Shown here: positions 8,495-16,065 of the stretch, one piece after another
Layout of the letters: every line of letters begins with the position of its first letter
Position numbering within the stretch: the stretch's first letter is position 1
Source: an uncultured Akkermansia sp.
GTDB taxonomy: Bacteria; Verrucomicrobiota; Verrucomicrobiia; Verrucomicrobiales; Akkermansiaceae
Direction: 5' to 3'
Assembly: GCA_904501975.1 (NCBI GenBank)
Contig: CAJGCZ010000028.1
Location: 1-30,845 of the forward strand
DNA: 30,845 bases
Position numbers and translations under genes: made by a program
Notes under the pieces: generated by a model
What the model saw: only the letters and a program-made list of their open reading frames with translations
The model's database searches: none
Told to the model about the DNA's origin: nothing

Positions 8495-9226
8495 TTAATC
8501 TTCTGTTTTCTTCCAGGAGTATACGTTGTCGGCAATCTGTTCCTGCTCGGCAGCGGTATAATCCGGGTAACGGAGGGGCTCGTCAGAGACATCCTCCTCG
8601 TCTTTGGACTTCTTCTTTTTCTTGTTTTTGCCCTTCTTGGTGCTCTTAGCCTTGGGGGCGTCGAGGTCATGGTGCTTGCCGGCGCGGTCTGTGCCCGTGC
8701 TGTAGGCAATGCAGTACTGGTTGCGGAGCAGTGTGTTGGTGAAGGGGTCTGTGAGGGAGCCTTCGGCACTGGTGCGCATGAAGACATAGTAGGGAGAGCC
8801 CCAGGGGTCGTAAAGACCGGCTACATCGCCATTCTCATACAAACCGCCGGTGGGATCCTCCACGGAGTCGGTCTTAATGTAGGGTCTGCCCTCGGTGTTG
8901 AAGTCCTTACCGATTTCCGTGTTGAACAGGATGTGCACCAAATCGGCGTCGTTCTCACCGTCTGTGGTCAATACGATTACCTCAGACTCGGAGTCGTCAA
9001 TTTTTTCTTCGTTGTAAGGCAGAACACCGTGGTCATCCTTGAATGCCTGTACACCGGCTACAAGATCCTTACATACTTTGTTGGCGGCAGTAACGTTGCT
9101 GCGTTCAATCATGCTGAGCACCGTGGGGATGCCAACACCGGCCAAGGCACCGAGGATGGCGATTACCACCAGCAGCTCAATCAGGGTGAACCCTTTTTTA
9201 GCTTGATGGGAGAAAGTCATTTTCAT
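8495..9226 (-). CDS. Type II secretion/type IV pilus-like pseudopilin
   Basis: A secreted fibre subunit anchored by an N-terminal helix and processed by a prepilin peptidase. The leader is short and basic, cleaved before Phe in KKG-FTLIELLVVIAILGAL, with the Glu5 typical of prepilins. The globular part contains a GspG-like GLYDPWGSPYYVF segment. Odd for the family is a lysine-rich tail at about 192-208 (KKGKNKKKKKSK) followed by an acidic stretch. The ATG at 9226 gives 243 residues; the ATG at 9220 is almost as likely, and a GTG at 9232 also exists. It stands apart from the main gsp module and is followed by a DAHP synthase gene. Function within the secretion or pilus system is inferred. Confidence 0.88.
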   Translation of the reverse strand: MKMTFSHQAKKGFTLIELLVVIAILGALAGVGIPTVLSMIERSNVTAANKVCKDLVAGVQAFKDDHGVLPYNEEKIDDSESEVIVLTTDGENDADLVHILFNTEIGKDFNTEGRPYIKTDSVEDPTGGLYENGDVAGLYDPWGSPYYVFMRTSAEGSLTDPFTNTLLRNQYCIAYSTGTDRAGKHHDLDAPKAKSTKKGKNKKKKKSKDEEDVSDEPLRYPDYTAAEQEQIADNVYSWKKTED

Positions 9227-9234
9227 ACACACTC

Positions 9235-9264
9235 AGTCTAGCACATTGCGGCTCTTGTCTGCAA
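9235..9264 (-). promoter_or_regulatory. sigma70-like promoter of pseudopilin-DAHP synthase unit
   Basis: TTGCAG (9264-9259), 18-base spacer, TAGACT (9240-9235) on the minus strand. Only 8 bases separate the -10 box from the ATG at 9226, so the transcript would start within a few bases of the start codon. Confidence 0.5.
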
Positions 9265-9270
9265 GCAAAA

Positions 9271-10110
9271 TCAGCGTTTCCTCTGCAATAATCCGTATTT
9301 CGGAGAAAAAATGTAGGCGAGTAGAAAGATGGCTCCCAACACGACGATGATGGTGGCTCCCAAATGCCAGCCTAAGGGGTAGGAGAGGAAAAAGGCGGCT
9401 ACGGAACCGAGTCCGCCGATTAATCCGCCCCCCCAGAACATAAGACCGGCACGGTTGGTGAGCTGGTACATGGTGGCGGCAGGGGCTACCAACAAGCCGA
9501 GCGTTAAAAAGGCGCCTACTGCTTGCAGGGAGGATACCAGCACTAAGATAATGAGGGCAAAGATGCCATAGCTGAAAGCGCGTGTGGGAATGCCCATGGC
9601 GGTTGCGGCGCGGGGATCAAAAAGGTAGATGAGCAACGGGCGTTGCAAGGCGGTGATGCTGAGGATGGCTAATGCGCTAACGCCGTATGCTATCCACAAA
9701 TCAGCATTGCCCATGCTCATGATGCTGCCGAACAACCAATCGTCCACCTTTTGTTGTAAGCCTAAGCGTATCAGGATGATGTACCCGATGGCAAATCCCG
9801 TGGTGTGGATGATGGAGAGGGCTGTATCGTGGTCCACTTTCGAGGTGCGGGAGACGAACAGAGAGCCCAGCCCCACCATAAGCCCCGCGATAATGGCGCC
9901 GATGAGAATGCTCATTTGCATGAGCCCAAACAACAGAATGGCCAGTGCTATGCCGGGTAACAGCGCGCAGGAGATTGTGCCGATTTGCAGGGAGGAACGG
10001 CGCAATACAACCAAAGCACTAACAAAACCATTGGCAAAGCCGATAACGGCACACGCCCACAAGCTGCGCTGTGCTATCGGTTCTCCGAGAAATTGTATAA
10101 ACTCGTTCAT
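9271..10110 (-). CDS. Metal ABC transporter permease (ZnuB/MntB family)
   Basis: Membrane channel of an ABC-3 type importer for zinc or manganese. The 279-residue protein has about eight hydrophobic segments and the family signatures near FDPRAATAMGIPTRAFSYG (coupling helix region) and VGAFLTLGLLVAPAATMYQL. Its ATG overlaps the ATPase stop by 4 bases, showing translational coupling in the order binding protein, small protein, ATPase, permease. It is the last gene of the operon; no strong hairpin is visible between its stop and the next promoter at 9264. Zinc versus manganese specificity cannot be settled from the permease. Confidence 0.9.
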   Translation of the reverse strand: MNEFIQFLGEPIAQRSLWACAVIGFANGFVSALVVLRRSSLQIGTISCALLPGIALAILLFGLMQMSILIGAIIAGLMVGLGSLFVSRTSKVDHDTALSIIHTTGFAIGYIILIRLGLQQKVDDWLFGSIMSMGNADLWIAYGVSALAILSITALQRPLLIYLFDPRAATAMGIPTRAFSYGIFALIILVLVSSLQAVGAFLTLGLLVAPAATMYQLTNRAGLMFWGGGLIGGLGSVAAFFLSYPLGWHLGATIIVVLGAIFLLAYIFSPKYGLLQRKR

Positions 10111-10886
10111 GCTGTGGTAGTAAAGTGTTGTTTGCCGAAGGCCGTAAGCAAGTTTTGCGGGCTGAGCACATCGGTGGTCTTTCCGAAGTCAATGAGGGTA
10201 CGGTTAATCAGCAGGCAATGGCTGAAAATACGGGGTGCACTGGTGAGGTCGTGGTGCGAGGCGATGATGAGCCGCCCTTCCGCTGCCAATGATTGCAGCA
10301 GCTCACCCAGTGATTCCATACCCGGTACGTCCAAGCCGGTAAAGGGTTCATCCAGCAACAGAATATGAGCCTCTTGTGCTAAAGCCCGTGCCAGGAAGGC
10401 GCGCTGCTGTTGCCCGCCGGAGAGGGCGCCGATTTGTCTTTTTTGCAGATGGGTCAGGTGCAGGGATTCGAGCGCTTTATCCACAATCTCGCGGTCGTGT
10501 TTGCCTAAGGCGCCCCAGTTGCCGATGGCGGGGAAACGCCCCATTTCCACCAGTTCTCTCACGGTGATGGGAAAACGCCAATCAACCTCTGAGCGCTGAG
10601 GCATGAAGGCAATTTCATGCCGTGTTTGGTGCAGGGGAGTGTTATTCCACAAAATGCTGCCGCTTGCGGGTTTGTGCAAACCGGCCAGCAAATGAATGAG
10701 GGTTGATTTGCCGGCGCCATTGGGGCCGGTTAAGGCTAAGGTGTGGCCACAATGGAGGCGAAAGGAAATGTCCTGCAACGCAACTACATCGCCGTAGCAG
10801 GCGCTGAGTTGTTGCACCTGCAGCTCATGCCCGCCGTGGTGATGGTGGCTGTGGTCGCCACCCCAACATATATGCTTGTTTACCAT
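10107..10886 (-). CDS. Metal ABC transporter ATP-binding protein with His-rich N-terminus
   Basis: Cytoplasmic ATPase that powers the metal importer. The 259-residue protein has Walker A GPNGAGKST (54-62), the Q-loop in AFMPQRSEVDWRFP, signature LSGGQQQR, Walker B ILLLDEPF and an H-loop in IIASHHDLT. What is unusual is the N-terminal extension GDHSHHHHGGHE at 10-21, a metal-binding tract preceding the ABC fold; it suggests buffering or sensing of zinc or a similar ion. The start overlaps the preceding small gene by 7 bases, and its end overlaps the permease start by 4. Zinc is the likeliest substrate given the His tract, but this is inference. Confidence 0.92.
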   Translation of the reverse strand: MVNKHICWGGDHSHHHHGGHELQVQQLSACYGDVVALQDISFRLHCGHTLALTGPNGAGKSTLIHLLAGLHKPASGSILWNNTPLHQTRHEIAFMPQRSEVDWRFPITVRELVEMGRFPAIGNWGALGKHDREIVDKALESLHLTHLQKRQIGALSGGQQQRAFLARALAQEAHILLLDEPFTGLDVPGMESLGELLQSLAAEGRLIIASHHDLTSAPRIFSHCLLINRTLIDFGKTTDVLSPQNLLTAFGKQHFTTTA

Positions 10887-11311
10887 TGGTATATAAATAA
10901 GTCGTGCAACAGGCTGCCATCGGGGCCGGTCCAGCGGGTTTCTGTTTGTGCCTCTTTCTGCGCAGGTTCTAACGTAATGCTAACAGCGTTTTCGGGGGCC
11001 CCTTCCTGCCAAGTTACCTCAGCCTCCAGTTCTAAGCCATCGGCCATACCGGGGAGGTTCAACTCCAATTCCCAAGGTGAGGTGGTGCCTTGGGGCATGG
11101 CGGCAAGCTCTTTTCCCTCGTATCGCAGGATACAGGATTGCGGAGCACCCGTAAACTGCACGCGGGTATAAATGGTTTGTGTGGAGGGCGTTTCTTTCAA
11201 CGCATCTACACAGACATCCTTTTTCGTCGGTTCTGCCGTGAGGGTCAGTAAGGGAACTCCGGCCAGTATCACCCCGATGAAGGTAAGCCCCAAGGTGGCT
11301 TTGGGATTCAT
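10880..11311 (-). CDS. Small anchored protein in metal-transport operon, unknown function
   Basis: I do not recognise this 143-residue protein. A single hydrophobic segment (7-25) after a short N-terminus looks like a signal anchor or uncleaved signal peptide, so the rest should lie outside the inner membrane. The outer part is beta-rich in appearance, with two cysteines (Cys34 and the Cys of QSCILRYEG) that could form a disulfide, and it has no His-rich metal site. It starts one base after the binding-protein stop and overlaps the ATPase start by 7 bases, so it is tightly built into the operon. An accessory role in metal uptake or binding-protein handling is a guess from position only. Confidence 0.75.
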   Translation of the reverse strand: MNPKATLGLTFIGVILAGVPLLTLTAEPTKKDVCVDALKETPSTQTIYTRVQFTGAPQSCILRYEGKELAAMPQGTTSPWELELNLPGMADGLELEAEVTWQEGAPENAVSITLEPAQKEAQTETRWTGPDGSLLHDLFIYQW

Positions 11312-11312
11312 C

Positions 11313-12176
11313 TTATTTCAGATGGTTGCAAATGTTATTGACGTTGTGCATGAAGAGCGCTTCATAGCTCTGGTTGCCGGGTAATACGCCATCCAACACG
11401 AGCGGAGCGGTCGGTACCCCCAGTTGCTCTGCAATGACTTCCAGAATTTTCGGTGAGGCTCCCACTTCTGTAAAGATGCAGCGAACATCCTTTTGGCGTA
11501 AATCGTTCAACAGGGATGCCAAGGTGGCTGTGTCGCCCTCGCTTTCTTTAGAAATGCCGTGTATGGTGATGGGGGTAAAGTTGAACTCCTCACAGAAATG
11601 GCAAAGGGCAGCGTGCCCCGTTACCAAGTAACGGCGCTCTTGCGGGATTCTGCTGAACTGCAAGCGTGCCTTGCGGGTGAGGGCATCCATTTTTGCTGCG
11701 TATTTCTTTTGATTGGCTGCAATGGTGGCAGCTTGGGCCGGCAAGAGTTGTGCCATGTAGGCCTGCAGCGTGCGTGAGGCTCGCTTCATGTTCTCCGGGG
11801 TGTTCCACCAGTGCGGGTCAACTCGGCGGGAGTTCGGCAAGTATACATTGGGAATATCTCTCCCCAACCCTACAATCACCGTTTCTTCCGGCATGGATTC
11901 TGCCAGCTCGCTCAAATAGGGCTCGATGCCTTTTCCGCAGGCCAACAATAGCTGTGCATCTGCAGCGGCGGCTAATTGCTTGCTGCCCGGGGCAAAGGAA
12001 TGCAAGTCTCCGTTCGCCGGGAATAAATCGACCACTTGCACGGCATCGCCGCCCAGTGCTTGAGCCATTTCGCTCAGCAGCGGGTGCAGACTCGCAATTT
12101 TAAGCTCCGCTGCTTGTGCAAGTTGCAGGCCAAACAGCATCAACACCAGACACCATATCTTCTTCATGCCCCTCAT
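11313..12176 (-). CDS. Metal ABC transporter substrate-binding protein (ZnuA/TroA family)
   Basis: Periplasmic cluster A-I binding protein delivering Zn2+ or Mn2+ to the importer. The ATG at 12176 is chosen because a strong GGGGAGGAG (12193-12185) sits 8 bases upstream; this gives 287 residues with a signal peptide ending near LQLAQAA. Family features include SLHPLL, NGDLHSFAP, RVDPHWWNTPENM, the GHAAL segment and EVGASPKILEVIAEQLG, which supply the His, His and acidic ligands. There is no long His-rich loop as in E. coli ZnuA, so zinc or manganese remain possible. CHFCEEF in the third-ligand region brings two cysteines near the site, which is uncommon. It is the first gene of the operon; I could not place a convincing promoter or Zur box. 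Confidence 0.9.
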   Translation of the reverse strand: MRGMKKIWCLVLMLFGLQLAQAAELKIASLHPLLSEMAQALGGDAVQVVDLFPANGDLHSFAPGSKQLAAAADAQLLLACGKGIEPYLSELAESMPEETVIVGLGRDIPNVYLPNSRRVDPHWWNTPENMKRASRTLQAYMAQLLPAQAATIAANQKKYAAKMDALTRKARLQFSRIPQERRYLVTGHAALCHFCEEFNFTPITIHGISKESEGDTATLASLLNDLRQKDVRCIFTEVGASPKILEVIAEQLGVPTAPLVLDGVLPGNQSYEALFMHNVNNICNHLK

Positions 12177-12184
12177 TGTAATCG

Positions 12185-12193
12185 CTCCTCCCC
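12185..12193 (-). promoter_or_regulatory. Strong Shine-Dalgarno site of the metal-binding protein gene
   Basis: GGGGAGGAG, 8 bases before the ATG at 12176. It is the clearest ribosome binding site in the window and decides the start of this gene; most other genes here lack one. Confidence 0.7.
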
Positions 12194-12289
12194 AAAACGT
12201 CAATTTCGTATTGCGACAGTATGAATTGAAAATAACGGATTTTTGACTGCGTTTGTATCCGGTGTTTAATTTCCTGCGACGTAGAACAT

Positions 12290-12320
12290 AAAACGCCTGC
12301 GTGGTGAACACGCAGGCGTT
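12290..12320 (-). terminator. Intrinsic terminator of efp
   Basis: An 11-base-pair perfect stem (12293-12303 with 12309-12319, five-base loop), followed on the minus strand by four T residues. It lies about 30 bases after the efp stop. Confidence 0.8.
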
Positions 12321-12352
12321 GTGCAGTTAAAATTGAACCGAAGGTCGGAAGA

Positions 12353-12922
12353 TTAGTCGTTTACGCGGCCAAGGTAGGTGCCGTCTTCCGTCTTAACGGA
12401 AATCTTCTGACCGGCGTTGATGAACAGGGGAACCTGAACAACGAGACCGGTGCTCATTGTGGCGCTCTTGTAAACGTTGTTAGCGGAGTTGCCCTTAACG
12501 CCCTCGGGAGCCTCAGTAACCTCCATGGTGATGGCGGCGGGAAGCTCGATGGAGCAGGGAATCTCGTCGGTGAACATAACAACATAGGTCTCGCCCTCGA
12601 TGAGGTAATCCTTAACGGGCTCTACAATGTCCTCCGTCACGCATACGTCCTCGTAGGTCTCGGTGTTGAGGAAGTGGTAGCCCATGCCGTCAACATAGGA
12701 GAACTCCATCTCCTCACGGGTAAGCATAACACCCTCAAGGAAGTCGTTGGAGGTGAGGCGCAGATTGTAGTCCTTCTTAGAAGCGATGCTGCGGATGGTC
12801 ATCTGAACATAAGAAGCCATGCGGGGAGGAGTCTTAAGCTGGCTTTCGCGTACGATGCAGATATCGCCGTTGTAATTTACGGCGTGACCTTTGCGGAGCT
12901 GAATAACGGGAACTTTTGCCAT
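12353..12922 (-). CDS. efp: Elongation factor P, arginine-tip variant
   Basis: EF-P enters the ribosomal E site and rescues stalling at polyproline stretches. The 189-residue protein has the KOW-like N-terminal domain (1-65) and two OB domains; the C-terminal signature region reads YKSATMSTGLVVQVPLFINAGQKISVKTEDG. The loop that reaches the peptidyl transferase centre reads TPPRMAS, placing Arg34 where E. coli has the lysylated Lys34. An Arg tip is known from EF-P glycosylated by EarP and from the EfpL/YeiP branch. SYVDG and the ending GRVND recall EfpL, so an EfpL-like assignment is an alternative. No modification enzyme gene (epmA/B, earP) is in this window. It forms a single-gene unit with its own promoter and terminator. 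Confidence 0.9.
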   Translation of the reverse strand: MAKVPVIQLRKGHAVNYNGDICIVRESQLKTPPRMASYVQMTIRSIASKKDYNLRLTSNDFLEGVMLTREEMEFSYVDGMGYHFLNTETYEDVCVTEDIVEPVKDYLIEGETYVVMFTDEIPCSIELPAAITMEVTEAPEGVKGNSANNVYKSATMSTGLVVQVPLFINAGQKISVKTEDGTYLGRVND

Positions 12923-12936
12923 AACGCGCGGAGCGT

Positions 12937-12965
12937 ATCAGACTCAGCCGTTTTAGTCAAGTCAA
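12937..12965 (-). promoter_or_regulatory. Probable promoter of efp
   Basis: TTGACT (12965-12960), 17-base spacer, TCTGAT (12942-12937) on the minus strand; 14 bases separate the -10 box from the ATG. A second TTGACT overlaps at 12960-12955, so the exact -35 is uncertain. Confidence 0.45.
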
Positions 12966-13027
12966 TATCGATTCTGCGCTTCATTTTTTTGTTGTTTTAT
13001 GGGTGATTTTGCCCTGTTTATTCATGC

Positions 13028-13062
13028 TAAAACAAGACGAGGCACCTGTAAGAGGTGCCTCG
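13028..13062 (-). terminator. Intrinsic terminator of the GH89 gene
   Basis: Ten-base-pair perfect stem (13038-13047 with 13053-13062, five-base loop), followed on the minus strand by a T-rich stretch (TCTTGTTTTA). Confidence 0.75.
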
Positions 13063-13088
13063 CTGTTGCAAAACGTGAGGTGGGGGCC

Positions 13089-15332
13089 TTATTGCGGAGT
13101 CAGAATTTTGCGTGCTAACTCCATCACATTGCCCACAGGTTTTTTAAGCATGGGAACTTTGGCGGTAGCAAACGCGGTGTCAATGGCATCCAATTTGGGG
13201 TTCTTGATGTTGACATACTCCACGGCCTCGCCATTGTTGGTAGTAACCTGTTTTTCTGCGGTGCCGGCGGCATCAGCTCCTGCAGAGCCTTCCAGCATGG
13301 CAGAGCAGAGCTCAAAGTAGGCCTTCCATCGCTCCAGGTAATGGTGCTGCATCAGTTCCGCATACTGGCGATGTGCATAGTCATTGAGCACGCCCACATC
13401 CGGGCGCCAAGTGGTCATCAGGCGTCGCAGGGCTTGCGTGTTGGCCTTTTTATCTTCCGGCGTTACGGCTCGGTTTTCCGCGCCTTCCAAATAGGCGCCC
13501 AGCAGGAAGTATTCGGAGGTGCGCAAAACCTCTGCCGTAGAGCGAATCAGGTTGAGGAAGTTTTCACTTTCTGTCTTGAAGAGTGACGTGTTCTTGCTGT
13601 TGTACGCATCTTTGCATCGTGCCAGCTGCGGCCGGGCTCGGTCTGCCAAAACTTGACGGCACAAATCCGCTAAGTCATATTGGTAAGTCTCCAGCTCGGT
13701 AAGTGATTTGCCCACTTCTTCACCGGCTTGCAGCATCAGTCGCGCGGCTTGCTCTACCTCTTGCGGATTGTAGTACATGTGCGGGTTGGACCAAGTGGAG
13801 GCCTTTTTAGCATCCAAATTCGGGCGAGCGCACATGATGTTTTCTAAGCATCCTTCCCGAATCTTATCAGGCTTGTACAGCCCGTTCATAATCAGCTCCA
13901 ATGCCTGATTCAATTTTTCGTGGGTGCAACCATAGCGAGCCTGCATGTAATGCTGCAGGAATTGGCTGCGGTTAATCTCACCTCGGTTATTGATGCGCTC
14001 GTAGAGCAGGGCATAATAGAGCGGGTTTGTTTCAAGCCCCTCAGAGATGAGACCAATGCCGATGGTGTTCGTTTGTTCGGAACTGAGCTTCTCCAGAATC
14101 TCTGCCCCGCCGTACATGCCGGTATTGCCGCCGAAGTTGGCCAGCTCGCACCATACATAGGGCAGGTTATTGTAATTGAATTTTTTCGGGGAATTCGGGG
14201 ACAGGTTCTTGTTGAGAGCAAGGATGACGGTATGCTCTGCAGAGCAGCCGTTAAGTAAGCGCTTATCAGGGTTGCCACCCCAGGCTTGCAGCAGCCAAAT
14301 AGAATCCTTGGAAGCGGCTTGCATGGCTTGCTGAACCGCCTTTGCTGCTTGCGTTAAATCTGTGTTGCCTTTATTGCCGCCTTCGTGGAAGAGGTCGCCA
14401 CCGTATACGTTGGCTGTGGTGCCGTATACATCATGCAGATGCTTGTACCACAGGGCGGCAATGCCGCTAAAGGCTTCGGATGTGGGTTGCAGAACGGCAG
14501 GGCGGTTATAGCCACACCACTTGCCTTGCCCCAAAATGGTGCCGTTGATGCCGGCTTGGGGTAAATCATGCGGCACAAAGCCCACATAGCCTTGCAGCAC
14601 GGGTTCCATGCCCAGTTCCTTCAAACGGTGGGTAATAAATTTGCCCAACTCTGCTTCTGCATCGATGAGACTTTGCGATACCGGGCCTCCTTCGCCCTCC
14701 AAATTGCCCATGTTCCACCAAGCAGCGTAGGCCGGATTCGGGATGAATTGGGCAATCTTTTCTTCCGGGTAGCCCAGTTCTCGCAGGAATTGTTGCCACA
14801 CTTTTTCTAAGCCTGAGGTGACTAACACATAGCGGAACCCATTTAAGGCCAGCATGTCCAGCTCTCGCTCCCAGCGGGCTTTGTCCCAGTGGGCGCCGGT
14901 GTAGCTCAGGGTGCAGTAGTTATAGGCGTAATTGAAGGGCAGTGCTTGCGGTACGGTTACCGTTTGGGTGGGGATGATAAATTGCGCGCCGGAGCTATTA
15001 TCGCCGTTCCAGGAGAAGTGAACGTGCGCAATGTTGCGCAGATAATAGCCGTAGGCTCGTATACACTCATTCTCGTTAGATGCAGTAATGGTGATTCTGT
15101 TACCCATGCCGGTGATGGTGGGGGCAGCAGCCTCAGCGTTCAGCTTGAAATGCACTCGCTTGGCAAATTGCGGTGTCATGCGTTGAACCAAGGCTGCGGC
15201 CGCAGGCGCTTCGGAGACTGTATTTTCTTCTTGCTGAGTGCTTGCCGTGGCATTAGGTTTGCAGCTTACCAGCATAACAGGCGCAGTTAAGGCACACAGA
15301 AGGAGGGCTAATGTTTGCTTTTGCATTTTCAT
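13089..15332 (-). CDS. GH89 alpha-N-acetylglucosaminidase lipoprotein
   Basis: Hydrolyses terminal alpha-linked N-acetylglucosamine, as found in heparan sulfate and in GlcNAc-alpha-1,4-Gal caps of gastric mucin. The 747-residue protein starts with a lipoprotein signal (lipobox LVSC, Cys24), so it should be membrane-anchored facing the periplasm or surface. Order: small N-terminal domain (about 45-130), TIM-barrel catalytic domain from NYCTLSYTGAHWD (138-150) to about 450, then an all-helical C-terminal domain. Likely catalytic acids are Glu317 (GGDLFHEGG) and Glu431 (LISEGLETNP), matching the human NAGLU positions Glu316 and Glu446. FGGNTGMYGG (400-409) is typical of the family. It follows the pseudopilin terminator, ends in its own terminator, and I saw no clear promoter. 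Confidence 0.93.
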   Translation of the reverse strand: MKMQKQTLALLLCALTAPVMLVSCKPNATASTQQEENTVSEAPAAAALVQRMTPQFAKRVHFKLNAEAAAPTITGMGNRITITASNENECIRAYGYYLRNIAHVHFSWNGDNSSGAQFIIPTQTVTVPQALPFNYAYNYCTLSYTGAHWDKARWERELDMLALNGFRYVLVTSGLEKVWQQFLRELGYPEEKIAQFIPNPAYAAWWNMGNLEGEGGPVSQSLIDAEAELGKFITHRLKELGMEPVLQGYVGFVPHDLPQAGINGTILGQGKWCGYNRPAVLQPTSEAFSGIAALWYKHLHDVYGTTANVYGGDLFHEGGNKGNTDLTQAAKAVQQAMQAASKDSIWLLQAWGGNPDKRLLNGCSAEHTVILALNKNLSPNSPKKFNYNNLPYVWCELANFGGNTGMYGGAEILEKLSSEQTNTIGIGLISEGLETNPLYYALLYERINNRGEINRSQFLQHYMQARYGCTHEKLNQALELIMNGLYKPDKIREGCLENIMCARPNLDAKKASTWSNPHMYYNPQEVEQAARLMLQAGEEVGKSLTELETYQYDLADLCRQVLADRARPQLARCKDAYNSKNTSLFKTESENFLNLIRSTAEVLRTSEYFLLGAYLEGAENRAVTPEDKKANTQALRRLMTTWRPDVGVLNDYAHRQYAELMQHHYLERWKAYFELCSAMLEGSAGADAAGTAEKQVTTNNGEAVEYVNIKNPKLDAIDTAFATAKVPMLKKPVGNVMELARKILTPQ

Positions 15333-15361
15333 TGTGTGAAAACTTGTTGTTGAGTTGTTAG

Positions 15362-15400
15362 AAAAAAAAGTGCCCGCGCTTGGTGAGAAGTACGGGCACT
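15362..15400 (-). terminator. Intrinsic terminator of the gsp module
   Basis: Stem AGTGCCCG/CGGGCACT (15369-15376 with 15393-15400) with a 16-base loop, followed on the minus strand by a run of eight or more T residues (15369-15362). It ends the gspE-gspE-gspF-gspG unit and stands just before the GH89 gene. Confidence 0.85.
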
Positions 15401-15424
15401 GTGTAAAATGTTTGGTTTGAGGGC

Positions 15425-16060
15425 TTATTTAACAAGGAACTTAATGTTGGATATGTTATCCTTGTTTTCGTCTTTATTAGTGCGGCCATCGCCTAAGCCG
15501 TCTTCACCCAAGGAGAAAATATCGAAATCGACGTTGATACCCTTACCCTTTTGAGTTTGGCTACCGCCTTTGGAGCGCTTGCTACCCTTGCCGCTGTAGC
15601 TCTTGGGCCCTTCTAAGGAGTAACCAAGGCGGTAGAAGTAGTAATTGTCCCAGGGGTCGAGGATAGCGTGCATGTTCTTATCGAAGTTGATGTAGACGAT
15701 ACCCTCAGGCCTTTCTCCGCTTGCCGGATCATAGTAGCGCAGCTCTTTGCAGTAGGGGGTAAGCCCTTTATCCGGGTTGCCGTCGCCATCAAAGTCGCTG
15801 TTAAGCATCTGGTAGAGCGCATTGGCGCTGTCCTTGTCGCCATTACCCCAGAGCATCGGGGTAGTGGCGTTGGCCTTGTATTCGTTGAGTGCGGCGGCAA
15901 TCTTGTCAATGTGCATCTGAGCCGTGCCGTTGGCTTCCTTGGATTTGACGACGCCTACAGATACCCAAGCAATGGCACCCAGTGCTGCCATAATGGCAAT
16001 CACAACCAGAACCTCAATCAGAGTAAAGCCTTTAGCTTTTCTGTTGGTGCGGAGTTTCAT
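15425..16060 (-). CDS. gspG: GspG-like major pseudopilin
   Basis: A fibre subunit of a type II secretion or type IV pilus-like machine. The basic leader MKLRTNRKAKG is cleaved before FTLIEVLVVIAIMAALGAI, which carries the conserved Glu5. The 211-residue precursor includes a globular region with the acidic run DFDGDGNPDKG, a DPWDNYYFYRLGY segment and the GspG-like ending DIFSLGEDGLGDG, which in true GspG forms a calcium site. A Gly/Ser/Lys-rich insert at about 160-175 precedes it. It starts 5 bases after gspF and is followed by a strong terminator. Confidence 0.9.
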   Translation of the reverse strand: MKLRTNRKAKGFTLIEVLVVIAIMAALGAIAWVSVGVVKSKEANGTAQMHIDKIAAALNEYKANATTPMLWGNGDKDSANALYQMLNSDFDGDGNPDKGLTPYCKELRYYDPASGERPEGIVYINFDKNMHAILDPWDNYYFYRLGYSLEGPKSYSGKGSKRSKGGSQTQKGKGINVDFDIFSLGEDGLGDGRTNKDENKDNISNIKFLVK

Positions 16061-16065
16061 GTGTA

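Noticed and set aside
12194..12290. Possible Zur-type palindrome upstream of the metal ABC operon
   Set aside because: The only inverted pairing found (CAATT...AATTG) is too short and its centre does not match a known Zur or MntR box.
12177..12311. N-terminal extension of the metal-binding protein
   Set aside because: A strong Shine-Dalgarno and a signal peptide fix the start at 12176; the extension would precede the signal.
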